A stretch of DNA of 64,000 bases, taken from positions 191,866,418 to 191,930,417 of the forward strand of contig NC_039358.1 of NCBI RefSeq assembly GCF_003573695.1. Reading direction: 5' to 3'. Shown one piece after another: positions 21,747 to 35,598 of this stretch (its first letter is position 1; each line of letters starts with the position of its first letter). The position numbers and the translations under genes are program-made. Origin of the DNA: Papaver somniferum (Eukaryota; Streptophyta; Magnoliopsida; Ranunculales; Papaveraceae). The notes below the pieces were generated by a model, which did no database searches, was not told the DNA's origin, and saw nothing but the letters and a program-made list of their open reading frames with translations.

Positions 21747-24700
21747 TCAATCATCAACTTCTTGCACCCATGCTAAATCTGCACAAGAAAAGCAGATGTG
21801 AAAATGACACCCAAGCAGATCCTGCACGTGACTGCCAGGAGAAGCAAGCATTAAATCAGAACTAGCAACAATATCAGAAAAAGTTGATCAACTGCTAGTT
21901 CTGAGTTACAAAAAGCAACAGGAAACAAACCATGAAAAAGAGAAAGGAAAAAGCTTACCTTGAAGCACGGATCCAACAGCAGAATTGGGAACAAGGAGCC
22001 CGACGATTCGCTGGTTATCTGTTGTGGTCTCTATACGCACAACACGGAGTCGTTTATGACTATTACGAGCCTGTGTATATCGCTCATTATTTATAAGAGA
22101 AAATACATTGCTGATACATATGTAAAATTTATACAAACAATGGCCTTCAGTCAGGCAACATAGTCAACTGAGTTATGTCAGTCATTTTTATACATATCAT
22201 ATTGTCCACTTTATAACAAAGGTGAGGATTGAGGAATCCTTCAAAAAATTGGTAGATGGATGACGCAAGTTACCTGTTTAGCGAGGGCCTTCTCTATAGT
22301 GCCCCAAACAGGAAGAATAAGTCCACCCAACACGTTGACTTCCTGTAGTCTTTTACCCACAGAACAGAAGTTTGCCATCTTACAGTTGGGGCCATGCATA
22401 CACTGCATTTTAATCAAGTTCAAAACAAGAAAGAGAAGACAATGAATATTTTACATCCTAACAAACTTAATAACTTTAAGGAACCTTTACCTGTTTAGAA
22501 GAAATTTCATACTCATCTTCCCAGCCTTTACGTGCCTTCTCTAGTGACAATAATTTTCTGTACTTGCTATTTAACTCCTTCAGGGGCATTTCTCTGAAAT
22601 GAAAAGGTTAACCAATTTGTCACAAGATTTAGAGGAGCAACCAGTAGATTCTGATGTGACAACTTAAATTTATTTAAATACCTCAATGCCTCTCCAACAG
22701 CAGGGCGGAACATTTTATAAGCTTCTGATGTGGAACTGAAACAACAGACCAACAGAAAAAATGTTAAGACAAAATATAGCATTTCAAGCACTTAAAAATG
22801 ATATGACTTGGCCAAAATTAGAATGCATTATGGAAGGACTTAAAGGTAAGTATGGCCACTGGAATGGTTTCTGGAAGAAGACACATCTAAGACCCTTCCA
22901 ATTTCAGCCACAAGATTTTCTTTTTCTTTTCTACCTGTCTGTAGGAAATAAGATGCTGGAGAATTTCAAACTTGGCCATGGGTTGGTATCAACACTCAAC
23001 AACGCTACCAAAAACAAGAGACATCTGCTTCGGCCATTATAAATATTAAAAGCAACACTTATAGTAACCCTGATCCCTAGTAACTTTTCCGCCAGTTCAA
23101 TTATCAAGTGTACTACAACCATACATGTTGAAAAAAGAGAAACAATAACCATCATACCCTTCAATTGCTAATAGAAAATGTCTTCTTCCTAACCATTCTC
23201 TCTTAGACTCATAGAATCCATCATCACTTGAATCATGCTCACCCTTTTGCTTCTCGGCAAGCAAGGAATTTGCAAACTATAAACAGTATAATTAAGGATG
23301 GTTAGTGCAGATAGTCAAAACGCTTTTCATGTTTATCGTACTATCTATATGAAGAGGAAACTTGTTTGTACCTCCCATGTGATTCCACGATCTAAAGTGA
23401 AGGTGAACAGTACAGTGGATGCCCCAGACATCCGATCCACATGAACAGTCTACAACAAAAGGAAATCATACTCCCAACAAGCACAATTGGTGTTGTTAAC
23501 ATAATAGAAATAACAATCAGACGATAATCTTGCACGAAACTAACCTTTGGTGTTTCCTGTAGCTCAACAACATTAGCTTTAATGTCAACTATTCCCGAGT
23601 CAAATTGTCCTTCAGAGCGTGCGTTCTGAACAAGAAGATCAAGGATGCTGATGAATAATTCAAATAGCCTGTGTTTAGAAGCAGTCGTCAGTTACCATTA
23701 GTGTCAAGAGTAGTTGGACAAAACAAGCACAGCAGTAATAAACATAACAAATTTTTTTAAGTACCGACCTATTTTGAATATCAGGAGGCAAGCCCAAGAG
23801 TCTATTAAGGAAACGACCAACATCGTGCATGTCTGAATCTACGATTTTTCCAGAGACCTTTCCATTACCTAACACAAATCATTAGAACTTGAAACTCAGT
23901 AATCTAACCATCAGGCAAATACAAAAATTTGAAAACCACAAACTTAATCATTAGACAGGTTTAGATTAGAAACCACAAAATTACAGCAGCATTAATAGAA
24001 AAAGGATGCTCAGTGGTCTATGGTAGACTTGGTGAAGGATAATTTGAAAAGATCTTGAGTAAGATCCTGTGAAATGATAGATATTTACACCCTACACCAC
24101 TCATCAAAGAGAAATTCACACCCCCGAGTAAATAATACCAAGAATTGTGTCTCTAACTATTCCCACGGATACAAGAGCAGCTTTCGCCTTGATAATAAAA
24201 TCTTGAACCATATATGGCTTCAAAGGAGAACACCCAGGAGGTAAAACTGGTAAAGCTTCCTGAAACAATGTGTACAGTGTTAGACAGAACTCAGAGTTGT
24301 TTTACCAATCCAATATAGAAGATACACGGGATGTTGAACCTGTTCCATTATTCCTTTGTACATCATCATAAGGGCCCTTTTCCCGTAACCACTGTCATAA
24401 TTGTAAGCACTCAGCAACGGTCCAGCCCTATAAATTATGCAGCTACATGGTGAGCACATAATGGACAAAACAGTAATCTCTGCTAAAAATGCACCAAATT
24501 AAGCAAGGACATTGCTAAGTTAGCACCAATTAACAAGTTTACCGGCGGTCTCCCTGAGTTAAAGCTCCAAGAGACTCCAACCTCTTCGCAACGATAGATG
24601 CAAACCTACGTTCGCCTCCAAGATTTGTGAACAAAAGCCTGAAGAAAAAAAAAATATGTATGAATCAAGAGAATCTAGCCAAATAACCTTTACTCACCCA

Positions 24701-27700
24701 AAACAATAGAGAATGTACCATCTGAAAGATCCACATCTATTTCACCCTTTCATTTCATTTTACTGGGAACCTTGAGATATTAACAATGTATACGCAAAAT
24801 TATATCATTTACTTAAGAAAAGTGTAGAATAGATACAAGTATTTCAATGTGTAGCTCTTTCTTTTGCCTCCTAAAAAAAGTGTCTTCATACAATGACAGT
24901 ACATCGGGTGACTTGCCTAAAAGGCCAGAGACCTCAGATCAGAAGACTTTTCTTTATAATATGTATGTATATTATAATATCTAACATGGAAAATAGACGA
25001 CTTAGGGTCCTCTTGACTAATATAAAATTCTGATAGATTATATAATTTAATGCTTTCAAATGTTAGGTTGTTTAAGTACATTTGAACCGCTCTGGTATCT
25101 TCATTGATTTGGAACTGTTTCATCTAGTTGCGATGAGACTACTGATACACAAGGGAGAAGAAATGTCCAATAGTCCGTCCTAATTCTGAAGTCCAAAAAA
25201 TGAGTTTCTATAATAATCAACCTACTTGTGATAACCTCATACTAAGATGTCACTACGTCACTCACCATAAAATCAAACTGTAGTGATAATAATTGATCGG
25301 CAAAAAAAAAAAAAAGGAACTGCAGTAATAATGTTAAAGGATATCATATAGCTGTAGCAGAACTATTAATAGTGAATCTCCAACCTATATTCTGGTGCAG
25401 AAGCTTGATTTGACCGATGTGTTCTTCCAAACTGCTGTATTGCACGGTCCGCACTCCAAGGTAGCTCCAGAGTAAGATGAACTCTTCTTTTCTGGCATGA
25501 ATGCATTACATAGCACTCAGTGGAATTCACAATGCAACTTGAGCACCAAATCTAGTCCAAGTATTAAGACTTTTGCCACCACGGTAAGGAAAATAGAACG
25601 TGTTGGTGTGAACCTGATTAGTTACCCTTCTGTCTGCCTGTAAAGAAACACCAGCAGACCCAGCTTCAGAAATAATGGCAACCAGTTTTTTGCCTTCCAT
25701 GAAAAGTTGCTTCTCGTGCATATTCACCATTTCCATGGCTACTTCCTTTCTGGAGCAAGAAAATGAGGACATCATTCAGAAACCTAGGAGATCTAAAATC
25801 AAGGCAATATAATGAGAAACCATCCTCACGTGTTCCGAGCCTGATAGACGACACCTTTGCCATTGGAAGCCCTGACAAGCATGCCACGTCTGCCTGTGAT
25901 CTCTGAAACATTATCAGGACCTCCTAGCTGCACATAATAGGGAAGTATTGATCGGCTGATACAGAATAGTAGATGAATTGAAGCAGAGGGTAGCTCATAG
26001 TAGCATTGAAGAAGAAAATTTACAGGGGTAAACATTCAAGCAGCAAATGAGTAGGTTTTATAATCATTTGATGCCTTCAGATATTTGTTTCGCTACAATG
26101 TTTGTTTCATTGACTTAAAGCAGAAGTCCACAGTTGGCTTTTCCTGCGAAGGATGCGAACTCACCCTTTACTTATTTGTTTATATCTTATCTTTGAATAT
26201 TTAGCTACACCATGACTTTCCTTTAAAAAACTCCTAGTAAAACACCATTCTGATATGAAAGCGAAGAGAAGCTAGGAAATCCTGATTGCTCTAGCAACTA
26301 TTCATAAGGCCAATGTTTGCTCGAGCATATCCAAGTATTTGTAACTCGACCACCACATTTACATCGAAATCACATTTTTGTTCGTAGGACTCACATGAAG
26401 ATCATCGAAGCACTTACTTTCGTGATAATAAATTATATCATCATTAGAATACCTCACCAAAAAAATCATTCCATTCTGAAACTTGCAATCCAATCATCCA
26501 TTAACTGGACGGTCCGGTTAACTTGATAGTGTTCATTTTACCATCAATTGGAATCGATGGATGAAATTTACAAATTCAGGATAAAAGATTTCAGGGATGA
26601 TAACCTAGACTACCAAAAAAAAAAATCCCTTGGTAATCCCAATGCTGTCCCAACATCCAAATGCATAGTTGCTGACCAAGTAATATTGATGTATGAGGAT
26701 CTTCACTCTATTTCAGAAATACTATTAATACAAGTTAATCCGCTAGAATCTTTTTTGACCAATAAAATAAAGCTCTAATTTTAAAAAGTCTGCTCAGCTG
26801 ACCAGTACCTTGGTCAGCAAAATATGTAATGACAAAAATAAACAATTGGGTTAGATGACCAGTACCTGATCAATTATATCGTCCAGCGGATTGTTTGGAA
26901 GATTTAAAGAACGAATAATATCCAATATTTTTGATTTGCGGTCAGAAGCAGCTTCGTACCTAAAAGTATCAGATCATATAACTCATACTTCTCTGGTGAT
27001 GAGGACTGCAAATGATAGACAAGTGAATACTCAATATCGAAGGACCGTACCTCTTCCGCATTTCAGCTAGATAAACATCTCGTGCAAGAAGATACTCGTC
27101 TGTCTTTTGCTTGCACGAATGACATGACCAATCCTCAGGCACCACCACACCTATCATTGGTGGTACTAAACACGCAGGGTGGACTAGTTGGCCACAACAA
27201 GAACAACGAAACAACTTCTTCCTTTCCTAGATAGGAGATCACATAAAGACGTTGTCATTGGTATTACTTGTAAGAATTCAAACCATGCAGATGTTTCTAA
27301 AGTCGTTCACCTCTTCACAGTTACAAATATCACAGATCTGGAACTCATCATCATCGGAATCTGTGGAGTCCTGATCAGACTCGGCTGCAAAAACCGAATA
27401 TAATTAATTTAGTTATTTGGTGAAATGTACATATAGTCGGGCAAGAATTTTTGCACTAATCCTACCTTGAACAGCCCAAAAAATAAAAACAACGTACTAA
27501 TAAGGAATCTTTTGAAAAATGAGATGAAAATATTAAGTCGATCAAACAAAGAAATAACCTCTACAAAGGCATTAAAAAACCGACTATTTCAGGCAATAAC
27601 TTAAACATGGTGAAGGATGGTCACAACTAACGTGATCTCTTGAACAACTTAATATTGATAGATAAAATGTGACACTAGCCATTCAAGAAATGCCAAAATC

Positions 27701-30700
27701 GCCATCAGTCACCCACAAGTAAGAACAAACTCACATTGTGATGCACTTTCAGCTTCAGCCGGAGCTCGCTTCGCTACTTTTTGTGCTCTCCCTTTTAATG
27801 AAACACCACCAGGAGCTGCTAAGTTCCGCTTTCGCCGATCCTTAGCCCCATCCTCGCCTATAACCAAATTAAAAGAGAATTAAATTTACAACCGATAAAT
27901 GGATTACTAAAAAAGGATTTGCATCATTGATTACCTGGTAACATGTCAGGATGTTGAGGCAAAGGATAATTCTCTTCCACAAATTTTAGCAAGAGTTCAC
28001 GAGGACCAGAAACAAAATCCTCCATTTCAGATCCCTGTTCCAAGATAAATGAAAGTTCAGTGTGTTTGCTAGGATACCACCTAAATCAAATAGATAAATG
28101 AAATGAAATGAACTCCACATAAATCAAATAGAAAATATATTAAAACTACAATAAATGCATACATATTTTGTCACTGCTTCCTCAGTCCGTGCTTCTCCGG
28201 TACTTTGAAGTCCAATCACCACACACTTATTTTCTAGGAGCGCTTGCTTAGCCAGCCGTACAGCAGCAGGTACCTTCGCTGACATACAGATGTGTCTAAA
28301 GAAACGCTGCACGCAGCAGAAGCATAAACAGCCATTTATAAATAAGAGAGCTTCGAAATTCCAGAGGTAAACATCAGTAAGTACTGAAGTAACAAGGACG
28401 CGTCACTTTCTAGATAGTGCCATGTCAGACCAACATGACCCTCGACGGTCACTTAAATGATCTGACTGCACATAATGATGTCAAGTGTGTCCTTGAAAGA
28501 TTTGTGTTTAAACATAATATTGAGATACAAGCAACGGTCTGTTTATGTAGTCACAACGATTTCAGATCTTACAGAATTGTTGACTGAAAAATGAAACATG
28601 GTATTACTGAGAACTAGATATGCATGTGTATGGCCAAGCAAAATAATTATTGAGACAATTACATCCGTACGTGTATGTATGGCCAAGTCAGCATTTCGGG
28701 ATTTTCTAGCTTAATGCATCAAAGATCTATTACCAGTGTATGAGACATGTAATCTATCATAAATACGTAGGTAAATATACATACTAAGTGCATAATTACC
28801 TGATGACTAGCCCAGTACAAACGCCACAATTGACTTGAATTAGGTTTTTCATCACAAAGAACTGCACTTGCTGACAGTAACTCCACCCGCAGTTCTGCCC
28901 AAAATTCTGCAGCCTTCTTGTACAAATTCTGGAATTAAAGAAGCATTAACATGATTAGCAGAAAATAAATGGAGAGACGATGAAAATGTTGACTCCATTG
29001 CAGAATTTGTTCATCTTTGTGAGTGCTTCTAAATCCCAAGAACTATTGAATCCAGAAAGTGGCCAACTTGCAGTCAACTCAATCTGGAAATAACAATAAT
29101 GAAAAGTGATCGGGGATACATGTATACAAATTGTGATTAAAAAATATAAAACTTCTAAATTTTTAGATTTCTTGTCCTGGCCAAAACAAAGACTACGACA
29201 ACAGGTGCAGTGCACCTCACACTGGAGAAAATAGAATCACAAAGCTGAACAAAAAACGACGGCGCATAAAAAAGAATAACTGCACAGAACGGAAAACCAG
29301 GAGACAAATAAATAAGGAAAAGAACCAATACAGAAAGGAAAATAATGGAAAGAAGAAATGGTATTCGTTCATCTGGCAAGTAAAAATCATTACTTAAAAT
29401 TATTGTATGTAACTAGAAATATTTACAATACAAGTAGGTCTACATCAGTACAAGTTGATCATTACTGCTGAAATATTTAATCAGCATGATAGAGTAACCC
29501 AATTAATCTCTTTTCACTAGCCAGCATACAGTGCAAACTAATTAATGAAATACATATTTGCCGTCAAATCTCATAATGGTATTGCCCTTTTTCCAAGTTA
29601 CAGGCAGAACAGATTGGATGCCTGGACATCGGTAGCTTTGCTACATGCCATATGGTCCAGATAATAAAAAATGAGAACATGTTTTCTTCAACATGTTGTT
29701 TCGTCCGTATCATATTTGGCCAATATTTATCGACAACAACTAAAATACGAGATAAACTGGATACAAGCAATACACTGAGCTCTGTCAGTACATATACATT
29801 TCGAGAAACTGTACCTGACAGCTGATACAGAAGCAAGAATTTTCTTTATTTTATTGCAGAGAGCTCTTGTATCACAAAGCTCAATAATGTTCCCACAGTA
29901 CTCAAATGGGCATGTTTTAAGCTAACAGGGGAAACTATGTAAATTATTTCCTTAATTCCTTGTAAATGCACAAACTAGCTGTAATTAGTAAGTCTCGGAT
30001 ACACCATATTCAAAAACAAAACAATAGTTCTGTATGTTACATAAACTAATCTGTTTAGGCACTTACCATCATTTCTACATCTAGCGGGGCTTCAACAACT
30101 TCAAACTCAGAACCCTTGTAGCTGAGTGTGCGACAAACATACATACCCCTGAAGAGCAAACGCAATTACAGTTAGGTAATATTAGTACCAATAAAGTGAT
30201 ATACATCACTCGAACATACTGATCAAAGGAAAACCCTTCTAACCTGGCCTTCATGTCCATGGCAACAAGTTCTAGTGCTCCAACACCACCTTTATCGAGA
30301 GCCCCTGGAAACAGTACACCAAAAACACTTAACAGCTCAGTAAACAAAAAAAGGAAGAACTATGATGAAGAAAGTCTAGAGCATGGCAGAAAGCAGAAGA
30401 GAACACAAAATCAGGAATAAAAGTTGAAACTGAACTAAAAATAAAATGAGGCCCCCTCCATATGTTTAATTTTAGCAGTAGATGGAAAGAATACTATAAA
30501 CAACACGTGTTATCTGCCACCAACTGGAAATTTGTATTGGTGCTACTAGTATTAAAGAAGATACTGGATGAACTTTGCAAATTCACCCCATACTCATCCC
30601 CCACACCTATATAGTAAGGATTAAGATCCAATTTTTTGTAAATGTGGGTAAGCAAGACCAGTGGCACACAGGAAGCTGGATAATGGAAACCTGCAAGATA

Positions 30701-33700
30701 AATAGCATATTTGCATGTGCCATATAGAAAGAAGGTATAGAGTTCTACTAGCCATCCTCATTTCAGTTTGAGTTAATCATAAGCAAAACCTTGGTAGCAT
30801 ATCCAAGGTTGAAAAACACATATAGAAACCTCAGTAAGTCCAAAAATGCTTATCAGCAATAAAAACTAAACAGAACCAATGAGATAGACTTCAAGACTAG
30901 TAAAGAATATGCACAAACATTAACAAGTATAGCAAGACCTCTATCTTTGGAAGAGTACAATGGGTTTTCTTTTTTTTCATAATATTTATGTTTTCGGGTT
31001 CTATCCCTAGATTGTAAAGTTCATCGAAGAAGACAGAATGCATGAAAAAATTATTATGAATGAGAATATGCACAAACATTAACAAGTATAGCAAGACCTC
31101 TAACTTTGGAAGAATTTATCCATGTGCTACCCTTTTCCAATACCAAAGAGTATTAAAAAACTAAGTTCCCCCACATATAAGACAACAAGTTGTTTTTAAT
31201 ATATAAGTAAGGTTTTTAGCCAAATATCAATTTAGGTAAAACTTAAGCTTTAAACATATGAAATACAAGACTCCATACATATTACAGAGTAACCCAAAAT
31301 AGAACAGATGGTAATCATAGGCTTCAAAGACCAACCTAAAAAATCACGAAAGTTAGGGAAACATGTTCCCACCCCCCAAAGCCCAAGTCTGACCATGTAA
31401 CCCATATTTCGAGGTTCTGATGCACCAGTGGCTGAGCAATAAACTACTCGAGCTCCCGGAAGTTTATCCTGTTACATCAAATGGAAATTAACAGCAAGAA
31501 AAATTCTCTTAAATAACAAAAAAAAATGCAATATACATAAGCCAGGCTCCAATAATATCGCATCAACCTGAAGCTCAAGAACTGCTTCTCCTGTTCGAGT
31601 TGGTTGTGATCCAGCTTCAGGAATTAAATTCTTAGCTTTGTGGCACTGTAGGAAATCGGATATATAAGACCACAATAGCAGAAGGATATTTAAAATATAT
31701 TACAATGGAAATTATAGATTATGTAAGATGTTTAATTCAGAAGGATGAGTTACCAAAGATGGGTTGGCAACTAAAAAATAGATATAGTTCTTGTACCTCG
31801 TCAAACACCACCAGACTATCATATTCTGACCCACACCACTGCAAAAGCTGCTGGAGACGAGAACGTCCTTTCTCAGATGATGCTATGAGGCTGCTGTATG
31901 TCAGGAAAACAACTCCCTCCTTTATGCCAACGGACTTCGAATCAAGCTTAGAGTAAGGGAGCTTGTTCAATGCATGCACTATTGTAGCATAATATGACTA
32001 GCTGGATCAGAATTAGATTATAATCTATAAAGCATATAATATATTCACGAAGTGCAAAACCAAAAGAATCGAATAATAGATTATTTAATTATTTAATTAC
32101 TTGGGATTTATGATTCCAGCTTATTTGATCATGCTAGTTGAAAGCCAAATAATATTAGAATAGCTCCCTAGCCAAATTAAGAATATGAGAAAGCCAAGAT
32201 ATGAAGCTTCATCTTAAGAACCACTCAAGTTAAACACACTTTCCGACCTGAACAAAAAATAATGGTTCAGAAATATAGCACATAAGAGACTACCTTGAAT
32301 ACATGTGGCACCAACGTCATCCAAATCTCTCCGTGCATCAAACTTCAGGTCTGACCCCACGGAGATCCACCTGTAAGAGTATTGCCACAAATAAGCCTAA
32401 ATAGAAGAAGACACGTATCAAAATAATAAACTGTGGGTGAAGAGTTTTCTTTTCTTCCTAACCATGGGAAAAGGTCAAGCAGGCAAAACAACAATAACTT
32501 CACTGTCTCTTTTCTTGTTTCCCTAACCAGCCATAAACTGATATGTTCTAGAAACATGCGAAGATTCACTCACTTATCTCTGCCAGTCCATCTGCCATTT
32601 TCAAGACTTCAGAATTCAAAAGTCAAAAAGATACAATTCCCATCTTGTTTAAGTAAAAGCAAGTCATGCTCTTGTGGACTATTAATAATGACTATTATAA
32701 CTGGCACATGAACTTTGTGTAATCAAACTTTATAAACCGCCAAACCCATAAATAGCTAATGAGCAAACACATGCAATGACTAAACTCGTGCTGATTAACG
32801 TAAGTGAAGTTTCTTCCTTTCTCTTGCCGATTAACGTAAGTGAAATTTCTTTCTTTCTAAATAAGAAACACACACACACACCAAAAAAAAAATAGCAAAG
32901 TAAAGTACAGCAGATTGAGGAATACTTACAGTGATTTTTTCCTCCCATGATGCCAATTCTCCCATATCAATCCAGCAATTGTTCGACCTTTACCCACACC
33001 AGCTCCATCGCCGATAAAAAATCCTGCCCTAGCACCACCTTCTAGGTGCTGAAGGTGTCTCTTTAGGTTCAGATAGATAATTCCATTAGTTTAAGGCTGA
33101 CAGTAGAATTAGATTAGAAATATATAATATTAAGTTATACATGTTAATGGATATTTGACATTGAAGATTTGAGCTATAAGAGAAAAATAGTTCTTATAAG
33201 TAGACAGCAACCTGAGAAGCATAGACTAATGTCTCAATCTGCAAGCAAGATAATGATTTTGAACTCTCCAAGTTCTCCCTGGTTTCCAGGTCATATGTAG
33301 GTTCCGGTGGCTGCACTGCTGACAAAGATGATGTTTCCACAACAGGATCTGGATGAGGAGGACCAATTGATACCTTGGGAGGACGCTGCATAAAAAACCC
33401 ACACAGTAAACATATCATCTGAACTGACAACCAAGTGGTAAAGAGAGAAAAAAGTAGATTGCAGAGGTGCATCAAAAAAGAGCATATGGGATTAACTTAC
33501 ATAATCTGTAAATGTTTCTCCAGCCAAGCCACCTTCGTCTTCTTCTCGCTCCACATCTACAGCCACCTGGCATTTTCATAATGGCATAAGACCTTTTACA
33601 GAGGGCTGCGACCCTTATTTTACTAATAATGCATAAATTTAAAGTAGTTGAGACAAATAAGATATTTTCAAAACTTTGAACAGTTGAAGAATCTCTATGG

Positions 33701-34537
33701 ATTTCTGAAACTCTTAACTGTTAACTAAGAAATTGTAGTACAGAGTTGCATCACTGAGTATTTGAGTAATCAAGAATGATTAGCTAATGCTCTGGAACCC
33801 ATATAGGCTTTAGGAGAGTTTCACTAGGCTAGCTGATTGAACATTAACAAGTAATCAACACCTACTGATAGTTACACTCTCAAGTATCATGTCAGTTGGA
33901 TGGACCGTCTGCGTTATCTTACCCTCCGACAAGGCACAATTCATTTATCTTTAGATCACAAACCCACAATATGAGTTGAAAAGGGGGCCTTTTTAAAATA
34001 ATTACTCATGCAATTTATCATGCAGAAATTAACTAATCAATACTATTATTAGCATTTAAGAAGCCCTGGTTTCTGAAACCAAAACCCCAATAATAAAACT
34101 AGGGTTATTTCTCAAATGAATACAAGTGAAGAAATGCAAACCTCGTTAACGTCTTCAAGTTGATGTGGAAGAGGAAGTTGATTAAGGTGTTTGATCTTAG
34201 TAAGATCAACAGCAAGATCAATACCACATTGTGGACAAGAAAACCTAGACAAACCATGTGGTACATTAAGTATAGCTTTACAATGAGCACAAGGAAGTTG
34301 AATCTTAGTTGGATCAATCCCATGAGTTTGAATTGGTGGTAGTTGTTGTAAATGACTATTATTACTACTATTTCTCATAAGAAGAAGTTGAGGCGGTAAT
34401 CTTTGTGGTAATTGACAACTTGGACATATAAATTCAACCATTCCTGATGCTACTGATAATATCATTTTACATCCTGCACATCTTACTTGCGACCCTCCTC
34501 CACCTCCTACAGCTACCTGCTCCGCTGGTTTCACCAT
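21747..34537 (-). CDS. FGT1: FORGETTER1 / strawberry notch-type helicase, 32 exons
   Basis: Exons (minus strand): 34537-34142, 33566-33501, 33385-33212, 33060-32930, 32370-32294, 31978-31797, 31645-31568, 31468-31336, 30304-30244, 30148-30067, 28928-28800, 28306-28163, 28034-27935, 27857-27735, 27384-27311, 27226-27051, 26959-26866, 25927-25830, 25749-25614, 25491-25385, 24638-24543, 24427-24340, 24259-24139, 23868-23769, 23668-23545, 23449-23372, 23276-23158, 22735-22682, 22593-22491, 22402-22274, 22070-21959, 21778-21747. Every junction is GT-AG with matching phase, giving 1238 residues (Arabidopsis about 1295). Seen: two N-terminal CxxC…CxxC zinc ribbons (C20-C41, C83-C104), Walker [12 protein letters not shown] (about 229-239), FDECHK (about 340-345), [13 protein letters not shown], a PHD finger (about 643-690), and helicase-C blocks [15 protein letters not shown] and [11 protein letters not shown]. 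The C-terminus is [10 protein letters not shown]. In Arabidopsis this nuclear protein works with SWI/SNF and ISWI remodellers to keep heat-memory genes open. No lesion was found. Confidence 0.97.
28958..29083 (-). other. Exon-like open stretch in FORGETTER1 intron 10
   Basis: After an acceptor-like TTTCCAG the minus strand reads [20 protein letters not shown] and continues open for 42 codons. It is not needed for the FORGETTER1 frame, because exons 10 and 11 join directly in phase 0. I do not recognise it. It could be a cassette exon or chance. Confidence 0.3.
30902..31110. repeat. Direct repeat in FORGETTER1 intron 9 region
   Basis: About 45 bp (GAATATGCACAAACATTAAC onward to CTTTGGAAGA) occurs at about 30906 and again at about 31065, 159 bp apart, with two differences. 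It lies between exons 8 and 9 (31336 and 30304), in a non-coding part of the gene. Confidence 0.85.
32790..32861. repeat. Short tandem repeat in FORGETTER1 intron 4
   Basis: GATTAACGTAAGTGAARTTTCTT is repeated twice 34 bp apart and is followed by a TTCTTTC tract and a CA microsatellite at 32870-32880. Confidence 0.8.
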
Positions 34538-34760
34538 TATTTTTTCACTTAAAAAGAGAAAATGAGAGATTCCTTGACAGAGAGACGGAGAGATTTATAC
34601 AGAGAGAGAAAGTAAAAATGGGGATTATAAAGAGAGAGTAAGAGATGTTGAGAGAGAGAAATTCGGGATTTTAGAGCGCCAAAATGTGGTCGACAGGGTT
34701 AAAATTGGCGCCCTAATTTTGTTTCTCTCTCTGTCTCTCTACTTTCCTTATTTTTCTGCT
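34538..34760 (-). promoter_or_regulatory. FORGETTER1 5' leader and proximal promoter
   Basis: GA/CT-rich stretches (34553-34665 and 34722-34745) look like a pyrimidine-rich initiator and leader on the minus strand. TTTGGCGC (minus, 34676-34683) matches the E2F consensus, and a second near match lies at 34705-34712. There is no clear TATA box, which is usual for housekeeping chromatin genes. Promoter function is inferred. Confidence 0.35.
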
Positions 34761-35598
34761 CTTTGCTGTGATTTCCAAACACGATGATGATGGGATGAAA
34801 AAAAGGAATTTTGCTATTCTATACTTGTATCATTTTAGGTGTTGGGAATTTATCAATGGTGACGCGTGTACTCTAGTCATACCGGCGGGCTTGGTTAGGG
34901 GGCGGACCTTAGGATAATATCAAATTTCCAAAACCCTTTCATTTATTTTGTCTGCCTAATTTGGGGCATACCTCACTTAATTTGGCCCTACTACTGGATG
35001 ACAAAAAAAGATCATTGGAAATAACTTTCACATCACCCTTATCCAATAATTACTTAACTACCTAATTTATCCTTGTTTAATTAGCACTAATTAATCGTAT
35101 TAGATGTTAATTATGTTTTAGATGTTAGATCAACTAATGTTAAAGAGTTCTTCAAAACATCAAACAACTTAAATTTTTTGATTTTTTTTCCCGTAATCAG
35201 TACCCAAAATCGCTTTACGTTAATGCACTTGTAAACCGATTCTGGGTTGATGTTCCAAAATTAACAGAGAACTTCAACAATCGGTTGAAGTTGGCATATG
35301 TATAATCCGATTATGTCAATCGGTGTTTTACTTGATATATATAAACCAATTATTGTCTTTCACACGAAATTTTTTTTCATTCATTTCATTATTGTAGGAT
35401 GCATTTAGCACATGCATCAAGCCTTTAAACCCCTAGGCGACCCTAGAGGACGAGTTATAGTCTCGTGAGGGTTTACATAAAGATCTACCCACAAAACTTA
35501 CACAAAAAACTTCTAAAACCATCAATCTTCGGCGGAGGAATCTGATTCTCATTCACTCGACATGAAGTCCAGGGCATACTCCGAATTTTGGATACCAT
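34761..35598. other. Intergenic, AT-rich
   Basis: No gene. Repeated AACCGATT/AATCGGTT words at 35220-35345 suggest an old transposon subterminal region, but no ends can be drawn. Confidence 0.35.
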
